This document shows, in pieces, positions 33,621 through 41,999 of a stretch of DNA of 61,120 nt (within the stretch, counting starts at the first letter, position 1; every line of letters starts with the position of its first letter). Under the pieces are notes generated by a model. It made no database searches and was not told the DNA's origin. It was given only the letters and a program-made list of their open reading frames with translations. The translations under genes and the position numbers were made by a program. Source of the stretch: Methylophilus sp. (GTDB lineage: Bacteria; Pseudomonadota; Gammaproteobacteria; Burkholderiales; Methylophilaceae). The stretch covers positions 1 to 61,120 of the forward strand of contig NZ_SSGF01000024.1 in the NCBI RefSeq assembly GCF_008015755.1. Direction: 5' to 3'.

Positions 33621-35264
33621 ATGAAAGTAGCTATTTACGCACGGGTTTCCACAACTCGCCAAGCTGAAAACGATTTGTCCATACCTGATCAGTTACGTCA
33701 GATGCGCGATTGGGCCAAAGCGAACGGACATATTACAGTGTTGGAGTTTGTGGAACCAGGAGCATCTGCCACTGATGATAAGCGCCCTGAATTTCAAAGC
33801 ATGATTGCGGCTGCGCTTGTGAAGCCCAACCCATTTGATGCCATTGTCATTCATAGTCTATCTCGATTTTTTCGCGATGGTATTGAATTCGGAGTGTATG
33901 AGAGAAAACTCGCAAAGAACAAGGTGAAAGTTATCTCTATCACTCAACCAACCAGCGATGATGCTGGTGGTGAAATGATGCGTCGAATCATCACGTTATT
34001 TGATGAGCATCAATCTCGCGAAACATCCAAACATACTTCTCGTGCAATGCGAGAAAATGCTCGTCAGGGTTACTTTAATGGTTCAAAACCTCCCTACGGA
34101 TACATGGTTAGTGCAACTGATGTGCAAGGTAGTCGTGGCCGCAAAAAGAAAAAGCTTTCGATTAATGAAGCAGAGGCCGATGTAGTTAAAAAGATCTATC
34201 AACTGTATCTAAAGGGAAATCATGGCAAAAGCATGGGAGTGAAAGAGATTGCAATTCATTTGAACTCAGCAGGCTTGAATATGCGCGGCAAACTTTTTGG
34301 TATGCAGAAAGTGCACAAGATATTGTCTGATACTTTATATATGGGTGAGTATTACTTTAATGTAATTAATTCAAAAACTAGAGAAAAGCGACCTCCTTCC
34401 GAGTGGGTGAAGACCGAGATTCCTCAAGTTATCAATCCACATGAGTTTGAACAAGTGCGCCTAAAGCGTGAATCACGAGCACCAAAAAACTCCAATCCAC
34501 GTGCAGTCAGTTCTCCATGTTTAATGACTGGATTATTGAAGTGTGGAGGTTGTGGAAATGCCCTCACCCTGGCTACAGGAAAAGGAGGGAAATATCGTTA
34601 TTACAAGTGTACACGTCGAAGGAATAAAGGTAACGATATGTGTGATAGCAAAAATCTGCCCATGGAGAAGCTAGACCAACTCATTCTTAACCAGTTGGCT
34701 GATAAAGCATTTTCTGTCGAACGCATGCAAGAGCTAATGAGCAGTTTTAGAAGGAGCCAGCAAGCAAAAATTGAAAATACTGATCAACAAAATAATATGG
34801 TTCAACGACAGTTGGATCAATTAGACGAGCGCCAGCACAGGCTCTTGGATGCGATTGAGTCAGGTGTCGTTGAGCTGGATGAACTGACTCAGAAACGGAT
34901 GCAGCAAATCAAAATCTCCAGAGAAGCGTTGTTGATTGAACAAGCAAATCTTAAACATAAGCCTGCAATAAGTTTTGAGCCCTTACGCGCTAGCCAAATT
35001 GAGAAGATGAGTAATCTGCTAAGGGCAAAGCTATTAGGTGACGATCAAGAAATAGCACGTAATTACTTGCACCTACTTGTAAGTGAGGTAAAAGTTACGA
35101 ATGGGGAGATAGTCGTTAAGGGTGGTTTAAGTAATCTCATAGTTGCTAATGAGATTGCAACAATAAAAAATGGGCACATAAAACAAGTGCCCACTTCTAT
35201 CCCTGATTGGTGCGCCCGGCGAGATTCGAACTCACGACCCTTGGCTTCGGAAAGCACCAATTGA
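33621..35264 (+). CDS. Large serine recombinase
   Basis: The 547-residue protein has an N-terminal resolvase domain (YARVSTTRQAE with catalytic Ser at residue 10, about 1-150), a recombinase domain (about 165-270), a zinc ribbon with KCGGCGN and two more Cys near 305-345, and a coiled coil near 370-440. It should integrate and excise its element by serine chemistry. A GGGGC ribosome site precedes the ATG. The last 17 residues (DWCARRDSNSRPLASES) are antisense translation of a tRNA-Arg fragment, so the natural C-terminus was probably altered on integration. An unusual hairpin (GGGCAC and GTGCCC at 35172-35192) lies just before that point. Confidence 0.92.
   Translation: MKVAIYARVSTTRQAENDLSIPDQLRQMRDWAKANGHITVLEFVEPGASATDDKRPEFQSMIAAALVKPNPFDAIVIHSLSRFFRDGIEFGVYERKLAKNKVKVISITQPTSDDAGGEMMRRIITLFDEHQSRETSKHTSRAMRENARQGYFNGSKPPYGYMVSATDVQGSRGRKKKKLSINEAEADVVKKIYQLYLKGNHGKSMGVKEIAIHLNSAGLNMRGKLFGMQKVHKILSDTLYMGEYYFNVINSKTREKRPPSEWVKTEIPQVINPHEFEQVRLKRESRAPKNSNPRAVSSPCLMTGLLKCGGCGNALTLATGKGGKYRYYKCTRRRNKGNDMCDSKNLPMEKLDQLILNQLADKAFSVERMQELMSSFRRSQQAKIENTDQQNNMVQRQLDQLDERQHRLLDAIESGVVELDELTQKRMQQIKISREALLIEQANLKHKPAISFEPLRASQIEKMSNLLRAKLLGDDQEIARNYLHLLVSEVKVTNGEIVVKGGLSNLIVANEIATIKNGHIKQVPTSIPDWCARRDSNSRPLASESTN
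35208..35254 (-). repeat. Partial copy of tRNA-Arg 3' half (attachment-site remnant)
   Basis: The 47 bases match the 3' half of the intact tRNA-Arg at 37449-37525 from the anticodon loop to the CCA end, in the same orientation, with three mismatches; the last 20 bases are identical. Duplication of a tRNA 3' end is the usual mark of integration. The copy is read through by the recombinase gene and is not a working tRNA. Confidence 0.88.
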
Positions 35265-35333
35265 GTAATAAGTTAGTACTTATTTTTAAAGTGGAAACCT
35301 AGTAAATACGGGGCTTGCCGCGCACTTTCTACT

Positions 35334-35424
35334 GGATTTAACCGGACAAAAATAGTGAAAATTCGGGCAATTTTATAGCACCACCAGAGCACCAAACTCA
35401 AAAGATAGCACCACCATAGCGCCA
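35334..35424 (+). repeat. Left-end repeat cluster of the minimal island
   Basis: GGATTTAACCGG lies at 35334-35345. AGCACCA copies start at 35377, 35388 and 35407, and AGCGCCA starts at 35418. The two pairs each have an 11-bp step, about one helical turn. One more AGCACCA starts at 35253, at the edge of the tRNA copy. The pattern suggests binding sites of a recombinase or accessory protein. Confidence 0.7.
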
Positions 35425-35469
35425 GTTTTGCAAAGACCTACAGCCATATTCAATGGTCAGAAATTCCCA

Positions 35470-37119
35470 TTATTTATTTATCTTTTCGTTTTGGCTGAAG
35501 GCACTATACGCGCAACGTTCAGCATAAATACTAGCTAAGTTATCTTGAGATAGTTGACTCAATTCCAAATAATCAGGACTGTCTTTGAAGAAATTTAATA
35601 GAATTTCTTTTGAAGTTTTCTTGTAGACTTCATACAAAAAATCGTATAACTCTAACGCTGTATGCGCCTCTTTTCTATGGCCATCAATTACTCCAAAGAA
35701 TGTTTCAGGACTTCGTCTGTAAGCTACTATTTCTTCAGTGGATAGAGGGCACTTAGCAAGTATCTTGGAACCCTTTTGAGTTTGATAATAGCAAAAAGCC
35801 TCACTCGTATGCTCCATAACCACACCTTGGATGAGTACTGCTTCAACATCTTTTCCAGAGTCGTCAGGCACTAAATATTTATTTCCAATAATCAAACGAT
35901 TTTTCTGTAATTCAGGGTCGAGTGAAAACTCTGGAAGTTCTCCGTCAAAAGTAGTAGGTATCGTCTTATACTTTTCTATTGATTCTAAGAGGTGGTGAAT
36001 ATCAGAAAATTTTTCCCTGTCATTGATTGCTTCTCTTAATGAGTGGTAGGGTTTATTTGTTTTGTATTCAGGTATTTTGAAGCCATCAGTAATTACCGCA
36101 TATGCTATTCCCTCATCGTATAAATGATGAGTAAATGGAGCATTTGTTAAAAACACAAATGCAGGAGGTAAATTTCCCCCGTTAGCAGTATTGAATTCAA
36201 ACTTACGGATATGGTCAATTGCCAAGTCCATGGCTTTGGGATATTCAAAGTTGACCTTTGGGTCATATGGAAAATTTAAATCGATAAAAACAATTCGGAG
36301 ATGGTCGGCATGCTTTTTTAATGCGCCTGAGAATCTTTTGCCTAGCGCTTTGAGGTTGACTATTCCATCGTCTTGAGAAGACTCTAATCGTTTGCATTCT
36401 ACGGAAAATGATTTACCGGTTTTGCTAGATGTGGCCGTAAATTCGCAGTGACTTGTTCTTCTATCGGTTTCGTCTTCAAACTCTAATTCAAACCCTGCGC
36501 GAATCATAATCGCTGCAACAGTTATTTCATAGCGAACCCCATAAAAATTCTCATCAGGATTTTTTAGGCGCTCAAGTAAAGCTTGTTGCATCGCTCCATT
36601 ATGCTCTAGGCAATATAAATCGTATGACAGGCCAAGGTATGCAGAGACGACGCCGACCAAAGGCATTGAGTAAATTTTCCCAGGTTCTTCCGAATAGGAC
36701 TGTTGTAAAAGACAAAGCTTCTGATACCAAGATATTAAAGTATGCCGCTCTTCGTCAGACTTGTTATCTATCTCATTTTGCCCCCACTCTTTGCCAACGA
36801 TATCTCTAATGTAGTCGAAAAGAAAATCTGTGAATGTTTTCCAGTTCTTCCCATAAGCTATCTTATTATTAACAGCTACAAACCTTGTACCAGAGGCCTC
36901 GGTTGAAATTATCTCTCTTCCTAGTCCTTGTTGCTTTTGCCTTTGTAGTTTCTGGGCAGCATAGGTTTTCAAGTAAGCCTCACGTGCGTCAATAATCGCT
37001 TTTACTTTCTCCGGCGAAAGTTTTGGGGGAGTGGGTGTAGATAAAGAACCATGGCAGCGTTTGTATTTTTCACCGCTACCACAGGGGCATAGCTGATTTC
37101 TGCCAATTTTTATATTCAA
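35470..37119 (-). CDS. SEC-C motif protein, 549 aa
   Basis: The N-terminus holds a complete SEC-C zinc motif (IGRNQLCPCGSGEKYKRCHG, about residues 4-23), with CxC and CH as metal ligands. The remainder is long and without named domains; residues near 215-240 (EFTATSSKTGKSFSVECKRLES) look like a PD-(D/E)XK core (E, then E-C-K), which would make it a possible nuclease. SEC-C tails occur in SecA and in several uncharacterised proteins of defence islands. It is the only gene of the minimal tRNA island. The ATG at 37119 begins directly before the motif. Function unknown. Confidence 0.75.
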   Translation of the reverse strand: MNIKIGRNQLCPCGSGEKYKRCHGSLSTPTPPKLSPEKVKAIIDAREAYLKTYAAQKLQRQKQQGLGREIISTEASGTRFVAVNNKIAYGKNWKTFTDFLFDYIRDIVGKEWGQNEIDNKSDEERHTLISWYQKLCLLQQSYSEEPGKIYSMPLVGVVSAYLGLSYDLYCLEHNGAMQQALLERLKNPDENFYGVRYEITVAAIMIRAGFELEFEDETDRRTSHCEFTATSSKTGKSFSVECKRLESSQDDGIVNLKALGKRFSGALKKHADHLRIVFIDLNFPYDPKVNFEYPKAMDLAIDHIRKFEFNTANGGNLPPAFVFLTNAPFTHHLYDEGIAYAVITDGFKIPEYKTNKPYHSLREAINDREKFSDIHHLLESIEKYKTIPTTFDGELPEFSLDPELQKNRLIIGNKYLVPDDSGKDVEAVLIQGVVMEHTSEAFCYYQTQKGSKILAKCPLSTEEIVAYRRSPETFFGVIDGHRKEAHTALELYDFLYEVYKKTSKEILLNFFKDSPDYLELSQLSQDNLASIYAERCAYSAFSQNEKINK

Positions 37120-37365
37120 TTATTAGCTCTTAAATAGAATGAATGCTTGAATCCTGCTAAATAATAATCCAGTTCTTGGCGCCCTTAGCTCTGTAGGTGT
37201 TCTGAAATTAAATTAATGCACTCATTTATTTGAAATGTTTGTCCAAATCTAAAACGACGACCCATGGAGTATGAGTCCATCACGAGCGAAATTATCAATC
37301 TCTTTCTATGAGGAAAATAAGGAATTCGGCTACGAATTGAAGAGGGATGGTGCTAGGAATTGTCC

Positions 37366-37435
37366 GGATTTAACCGGTTTTTAGCACCATTATAGCACCA
37401 GTTACATGGAGTTTTATAGCACCAGTATAGCTAAG
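37366..37435 (+). repeat. Right-end repeat cluster of the minimal island
   Basis: GGATTTAACCGG lies at 37366-37377. AGCACCA starts at 37383, 37394 and 37418, with a degenerate AGCTAAG at 37429. Again the steps inside pairs are 11 bp. An inverted copy TGGTGCTA lies at 37349-37356. The cluster is 14 bases from the tRNA 3' end. It mirrors the content of the left end, though both clusters have the same orientation. Confidence 0.7.
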
Positions 37436-37448
37436 TCTTTGATTTGTA

Positions 37449-37525
37449 TGGTGCGCCCGGCGGGAGTCGAACCCACGACCCTTGGCTTCGGAAACCAATA
37501 CTCTATCCAGCTGAGCTACGGGCGC
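37449..37525 (-). tRNA. tRNA-Arg (anticodon CCG)
   Basis: The 77-base gene on the minus strand folds as a full cloverleaf: acceptor stem GCGCCCG/CGGGCGC, D arm GCTC/GAGT, anticodon stem TTGGT/GCCAA with loop TTCCGAA (anticodon CCG), T arm GTGGG/CCCGC with loop TTCGACT, discriminator A and an encoded CCA. It is the integration site of the island to its left. Confidence 0.97.
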
Positions 37526-37683
37526 AATCCTGCCATTATAGCAAATAAGTCGCGCTGGCTTGGCGCGCGTGCAGGCTATTTTCTCTTCTTGTCCACCTGG
37601 CAACTACGCTGCTGAAATAATGTTGTCATAGTGCGTGGCTATGCTTAGCCGATAAACGTTAAGTTATTTAAGGGTATTGCAAT

Positions 37684-38823
37684 ATGAAAGCCATGATTCT
37701 GGCCGCGGGTAAGGGTACCCGTGTTCGTCCGCTGACTTATGAATTACCTAAGCCAATGATTCCGGTGCTGGGTAAGCCGGTGATGGCGTATCTGATTGAG
37801 CATCTGGCCATGCATGGCGTGGCGGATATTATGGTCAATGTGAGCTATCTACATCAGAAAATTCAGGATTACTTTGAGGATGGCCATCGGTTTGGGGTGA
37901 ATATCGGCTACTCGTTTGAGGGCGATATTGTCGAGGGTAAAATTGTGCCGCACGCGGTGGGCTCGGCTGGCGGCATGCGCAAGATTCAGGACTTTAGTGG
38001 CTTTTTTGACGACACGACCATTGTGCTGTGCGGCGATGCGATTATTGACCTCGACATTACGCGCGCGGTGAAAGAGCACAAGGAAAAGGGCGCGTTGGCG
38101 AGTCTGGTGACCATGCAGGTGCCGATGGACAAGGTCTCTGGCTATGGCGTGGTGGTGACCAATCATGAGGGGCGCATTATTTCGTTTCAGGAGAAGCCCA
38201 GCCAGTTAGAGGCGCGCTCTAACTGGGCCAGCACGGGCATTTATATTTTTGAACCCGAGGTGCTGGATCTGATCCCTTCTGGTAGTGAGTTTGATATTGG
38301 CTCGGATTTGTTCCCATTGTTAGTGCAGCGCGGCTTGCCGTTTTATGCGATTCAGCATCCGTTTAACTGGATTGATATTGGCGTGGTGAGTGATTACTGG
38401 CTGGTGATGCAGCAGATGATGCAGGGATTTTTCCCGTCTATGCCTATCCCCGGCAAGCAAGTGAAACCTGGTGTGTGGGTGGGGCTGAATGTGCATATTG
38501 ACTGGGAGCACACGCAGATTGAGGGGCCGGTGTATATCGGCTCCGGTTCGCGCATTGATAAAAATACGCGCATTATCGGCCCAACCTGGATCAACGCTGG
38601 TTGCCATATTCAGCGTGATAGCATGGTGATACGTTCGATTTTGTTTGACTATACGCGCATTGCCCAGGGCTATGCGATTGAAGATCGTATTGTGTGTGGT
38701 GAATATTGTGTGGACCGCAATGGCCGCATGATGCATATGGATGATGAGAGTTGCGACATTATCTGGACCGATGCGCGCGAGAAAGTAGTTTATCCACAAA
38801 ACTATGCTTATGCCCGTCTTTAA
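37684..38823 (+). CDS. Nucleotide-sugar pyrophosphorylase
   Basis: The 379-residue protein begins with the nucleotidyltransferase signature ILAAGKGTRVRPLTYELPKP (5-24) and has a metal-binding region CGDAIIDLDI near 118. About residues 260-345 form a left-handed beta-helix of hexapeptide repeats (GSGSRIDKNTRIIGP). It should join a sugar-1-phosphate to NTP, most likely GTP with mannose-1-phosphate or a related sugar, for envelope polysaccharide. It is the first chromosomal gene beyond the tRNA; 158 bp separate the two. Confidence 0.82.
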   Translation: MKAMILAAGKGTRVRPLTYELPKPMIPVLGKPVMAYLIEHLAMHGVADIMVNVSYLHQKIQDYFEDGHRFGVNIGYSFEGDIVEGKIVPHAVGSAGGMRKIQDFSGFFDDTTIVLCGDAIIDLDITRAVKEHKEKGALASLVTMQVPMDKVSGYGVVVTNHEGRIISFQEKPSQLEARSNWASTGIYIFEPEVLDLIPSGSEFDIGSDLFPLLVQRGLPFYAIQHPFNWIDIGVVSDYWLVMQQMMQGFFPSMPIPGKQVKPGVWVGLNVHIDWEHTQIEGPVYIGSGSRIDKNTRIIGPTWINAGCHIQRDSMVIRSILFDYTRIAQGYAIEDRIVCGEYCVDRNGRMMHMDDESCDIIWTDAREKVVYPQNYAYARL

Positions 38824-38928
38824 ATAGCATTTAACCTAGTCCGCTGCCATTTTTTTGACACGTGGACGTCAAGGATTTGTCATGTTTGCTGGCTATGCTC
38901 TTTGTTGTTTTGAGGAGAGGCTAAACAC

Positions 38929-40413
38929 ATGAAAAAAATGACTTTAATGATCGGCCTGGTGCTCGGTAGCATGAGCATGGCACAAGCGGCAACCACGTAC
39001 CAAATTAGCAAAGAATGGACATTTTCGCATACCGGTGGTGGCTATTTGTCTGAAATCCCGGCTTTTGATGCAGCGACCAACACCTTGTGGGTGGCGGGTG
39101 TCAAAGGCGTGGATGTATTGAATGCCACGACTGGCAGCTTACTGCAACGTATTGATACCAGCGCTTATGGCAACATCAACAGCGTGAGCATCAGCAATGG
39201 CATGGCAGCGTTTGCAATTGAAAACACCGCGCGCACCAACGCCGGTATCGTGCAGTTGTATGATACGTCTAGCAGAAGCCTGGCTGCAGGCACCAACACC
39301 TTTACCGTGGGTGCATTGCCAGACATGCTGACCTTTACTCCGGACGGCAGCAAGATTCTGGTGGCTAACGAAGGCACGCCGGATGTGTACGGCACGCGCA
39401 AAGGCAGCAGCGTGCCGCGCGTGTACAACCCGGCAACCAATGACCCGGTTGGTAGTGTGACGATTATCAATGTGACTAATCGCACTGTCGCCGCGACTGC
39501 CACGTTGGCAGGTGTGCCAACTTCCGGTAGTCATATCCGCACCAGCACTGGTATGGATTTCGAGCCTGAATATATCGCCGTGAGTGCCGATGGCAGCAAA
39601 GCTTATGTGACGCTGCAAGAAGCCAACGCGATTGGTATTCTTGACCTGAATACGCAGGCTTTCACCAAAGTGGTGGGCCTGGGCGTGAAAGATTTCAGTT
39701 TGCCGGGTAACAGTATTGATCCGTTAAACAATGGTAGCGTTAACTTTATCAGCGCCAACGTCAAAGGGTTGTATATGCCAGACGGTATCGCCGCTTATGA
39801 CGTCGCTGGCAAAACCTATCTGGTGACCGCCAACGAAGGCGATTTCCGTGAAGATGACGGTGACCGTTCTGCGGCCAGCTCATTGGGAGCGACTGGCGAT
39901 CTGGCCAATATCCGTGTCTCAAATACGGATTCCTCCCCAGGCGATCTATATGCTGCCGGTGCTCGTTCTTTCAGCATCCGTGATGCCGATGGCAACCTGG
40001 TGTATGACAGTGGCGACATCCTCGATAAAGAAGCGTTTGCACGTGGCATTTACGATGATGGCCGTAGCCGTGATAAAGGCGTAGAGCCAGAAGGCGTAGA
40101 CCTGTTCACGCTCGGTGGTCGCACGATTGCAGCGGTTGGCCTGGAAAGAACCCTGAAAGGTGCGATTGCCCTGTTTGATATCACAGACCCGACCAAGGTC
40201 AGCTTTATCGATATGATCGTGTCTGAGGGTGATTTGGCGCCAGAAGGCCTGGTCGCGTTTGAAAAAGACGGCGCTATCTTCCTGGCGTTTGCCAACGAGA
40301 GCTCTAACACTACGTCATTATTCCGCATCAGCGCCGTACCTGAGCCTGGCTCTGCGGCGATGCTGGGCTTGGGTCTGGTGGCCATGGCAGCGATGCGCCG
40401 TCGTCAGAAGTAA
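38929..40413 (+). CDS. Choice-of-anchor I family protein with PEP-CTERM tail
   Basis: The 494-residue protein has a signal peptide (cleavage after AQA near 21), a beta-propeller-like body typical of choice-of-anchor I proteins (GVKGVDVLNATTG, VANEGTPDVYGT, VTANEGDFRED), and a C-terminal PEP-CTERM sorting signal: VPEPGSAA, a hydrophobic helix and RRRQK. Such tails are processed by an exosortase/EpsH system, which is not in this window. The protein is likely exported and attached to the cell surface or polysaccharide. A GAGGAG ribosome site precedes the ATG and a strong terminator follows. Confidence 0.85.
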   Translation: MKKMTLMIGLVLGSMSMAQAATTYQISKEWTFSHTGGGYLSEIPAFDAATNTLWVAGVKGVDVLNATTGSLLQRIDTSAYGNINSVSISNGMAAFAIENTARTNAGIVQLYDTSSRSLAAGTNTFTVGALPDMLTFTPDGSKILVANEGTPDVYGTRKGSSVPRVYNPATNDPVGSVTIINVTNRTVAATATLAGVPTSGSHIRTSTGMDFEPEYIAVSADGSKAYVTLQEANAIGILDLNTQAFTKVVGLGVKDFSLPGNSIDPLNNGSVNFISANVKGLYMPDGIAAYDVAGKTYLVTANEGDFREDDGDRSAASSLGATGDLANIRVSNTDSSPGDLYAAGARSFSIRDADGNLVYDSGDILDKEAFARGIYDDGRSRDKGVEPEGVDLFTLGGRTIAAVGLERTLKGAIALFDITDPTKVSFIDMIVSEGDLAPEGLVAFEKDGAIFLAFANESSNTTSLFRISAVPEPGSAAMLGLGLVAMAAMRRRQK

Positions 40414-40430
40414 TCGGGCATTGTGTGAAT

Positions 40431-40464
40431 AAACAGCCGGGCACGGACACATGCCCGGCTGTTT
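40431..40464 (+). terminator. Terminator after the PEP-CTERM gene
   Basis: A perfect 13-bp stem, AAACAGCCGGGCA and TGCCCGGCTGTTT, with an 8-base loop lies 18 bases after the stop codon. Confidence 0.9.
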
Positions 40465-40563
40465 GCTATGTGCCGCATGCAAAAGCCCGCACGCGCGTTT
40501 CCTGTCGTGTCGTTCTGCGTTATAATCGCGTGGATATTTTTTCTAACGCAACGGGATACGGAT

Positions 40564-41067
40564 ATGTCGGATTACAAACAAGGTTCAAGCATTAAAGAGT
40601 TAATTATTGCGATTCCAGGTGCCATTATCGGTTTCACTTTGCTGGTCTCGCTGCTGGCTTACCTGTTTGGCGTGTTTGGTAGCGAAAAAGCAGCGCCTTC
40701 CAAAGAAGAAACAGACGCCGTCGAACAAAAAGTGGTGGCCAATATCAAACCAGTGGCGACCATTGAAGTCGCTGAGGCTTCAGGCGCGCATGTTGAAAAA
40801 AGTGGTGAAGAGATCGTGAAAGGGGTTTGTATCGCCTGTCACGGCGTGGGTGCGTTGGGTGCGCCAAAAATTGGTAACGCTGGTGACTGGGGCCCACGTC
40901 TTGCACAAGGCTATGAAACACTGGTCAAACATGCGATCGAAGGTATCCGCAGTATGCCAGCCCGTGGTGGTAACGCTGAGTTGAGCGATCACGAAGTAGC
41001 CGATGCCGTGGCTTATATGGCAAATCAGGCGGGCGCAAAATTTGATGCTGCCAGCTTGAAAAAATAA
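40564..41067 (+). CDS. Membrane-anchored cytochrome c5-type protein
   Basis: The start is set at the ATG at 40564 (SDYKQGSSIKEL), since the longer frame begins inside the previous terminator. The 167-residue protein has one N-terminal membrane helix (IPGAIIGFTLLVSLLAYLFGVFG), a linker, and a single cytochrome c domain with the haem motif CIACH near residue 82 and a distal Met in IRSMPARGG near 127. It should carry electrons on the periplasmic face of the inner membrane. Similar proteins are common in beta- and gammaproteobacteria. A strong terminator follows. Confidence 0.88.
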   Translation: MSDYKQGSSIKELIIAIPGAIIGFTLLVSLLAYLFGVFGSEKAAPSKEETDAVEQKVVANIKPVATIEVAEASGAHVEKSGEEIVKGVCIACHGVGALGAPKIGNAGDWGPRLAQGYETLVKHAIEGIRSMPARGGNAELSDHEVADAVAYMANQAGAKFDAASLKK

Positions 41068-41085
41068 GAAGGTATAACTGACCGA

Positions 41086-41112
41086 AGCCGCTTGATTCAA
41101 GCGGCTTTTTTA
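41086..41112 (+). terminator. Terminator after cytochrome c
   Basis: A 9-bp stem AGCCGCTTG and CAAGCGGCT with a 3-base loop, followed by five T residues. Confidence 0.93.
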
Positions 41113-41144
41113 TTGGTGAATGAATTGTTTGCAAAGTTGACGCC

Positions 41145-41984
41145 ATGGCGAGATATGCAATTGGAGATATTCAGGGCTGCTACCACTCCCTGCTACATTT
41201 ACTAGACCAGCTGGATTTTCAGCCTGGACGTGACAGTCTGTGGCTGGTCGGGGATTTGATTAACCGCGGCACGGGTTCGCTCGAGGTGTTGCGTTGGGTG
41301 TATACGCATCGCGACCATGTGCGAGTGGTGCTAGGTAATCATGATCTGCATGCGATTGCGGTGGCGCATGACATCCGGCCGCCGCATCGCTTTGACACGC
41401 TGACCGCATTGTTTGCGGTGGAAGATGGCAGCCCGTTGCTCACCTGGTTACGCCAGCAACCACTGATGGTGCTGGAAGACGATTTTGCCATGCTGCATGC
41501 CGGGCTGTATCCACAATGGACCTTGCCGCAGGCCAGGGCACTGGCAGCCGAGGTCGAGGCGGTGTTGCAATCAGCCGATTATTTAAGTTTTTTGCAGCAG
41601 ATGTATGGCAATCAGCCTGCCGCCTGGGATGATCGCCTGACCGGTATAGACCGCCTGCGCGCGATCACCAATGCCCTCACGCGCATGCGCTTGCTGGATG
41701 ACACGGGGGCGATGGAATTTGCCTTTAAAGGTGAGGTGCAGGATATTCCAGCGGGTTATCAGCCTTGGTTCAAGGTCGCGACACGGCAATCTGCACAAGC
41801 CACGCAAACTATTTTGTTCGGGCATTGGTCCGCACTCGGTTTGTATCAGGGTGACGGCGTGATCGCCTTGGATACTGGATGTTTATGGGGGCGGCAATTG
41901 TCAGCCTATGCGCTGGACAGCGGTGACGTGACGCAAGTGCCACTAGATCCACGTGACCGGCCAGCAGGGGCGGTTGGCGAATAG
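41145..41984 (+). CDS. apaH: Symmetrical Ap4A hydrolase
   Basis: The 279-residue protein has the calcineurin-like phosphoesterase signature [10 protein letters not shown] near 7, [15 protein letters not shown] near 36 and GNHDLHAIA near 64, followed by LHAGLYPQW. It splits diadenosine tetraphosphate into two ADP and helps in stress response. The length is normal. It begins 32 bases after the cytochrome terminator and is followed 15 bp later by a TSUP permease, so these may be co-transcribed. Confidence 0.95.
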   Translation: MARYAIGDIQGCYHSLLHLLDQLDFQPGRDSLWLVGDLINRGTGSLEVLRWVYTHRDHVRVVLGNHDLHAIAVAHDIRPPHRFDTLTALFAVEDGSPLLTWLRQQPLMVLEDDFAMLHAGLYPQWTLPQARALAAEVEAVLQSADYLSFLQQMYGNQPAAWDDRLTGIDRLRAITNALTRMRLLDDTGAMEFAFKGEVQDIPAGYQPWFKVATRQSAQATQTILFGHWSALGLYQGDGVIALDTGCLWGRQLSAYALDSGDVTQVPLDPRDRPAGAVGE

Positions 41985-41999
41985 TCGGCGCGTGTTGTC

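Larger units (their letters stand above)
1..37448. mobile_element. Composite defence island inserted at tRNA-Arg
   Basis: From the left edge to the tRNA-Arg gene the sequence is more AT-rich than the chromosome to its right. It is filled with BREX, nucleases, WYL regulators, a toxin-antitoxin pair and a recombinase, and ends at a tRNA with a duplicated 3' half. The left border is outside the window. It appears to be built from at least two tandem insertions. Confidence 0.7.
35255..37448. mobile_element. Minimal 2.2-kb tRNA-Arg island carrying one gene
   Basis: The segment lies between a tRNA-Arg 3' copy and the intact tRNA-Arg gene. Both ends carry a GGATTTAACCGG motif followed by AGCACCA repeats spaced 11 bp apart. 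It has a single gene (SEC-C protein) and no integrase of its own, so it would have to be moved by a recombinase made elsewhere, or it is a relic. The order suggests it inserted after the element to its left had already used the same tRNA. Confidence 0.6.

Noticed and set aside
35208..35254. Second tRNA-Arg gene
   Set aside because: Only the 3' half is present; the acceptor 5' strand and D arm are missing.
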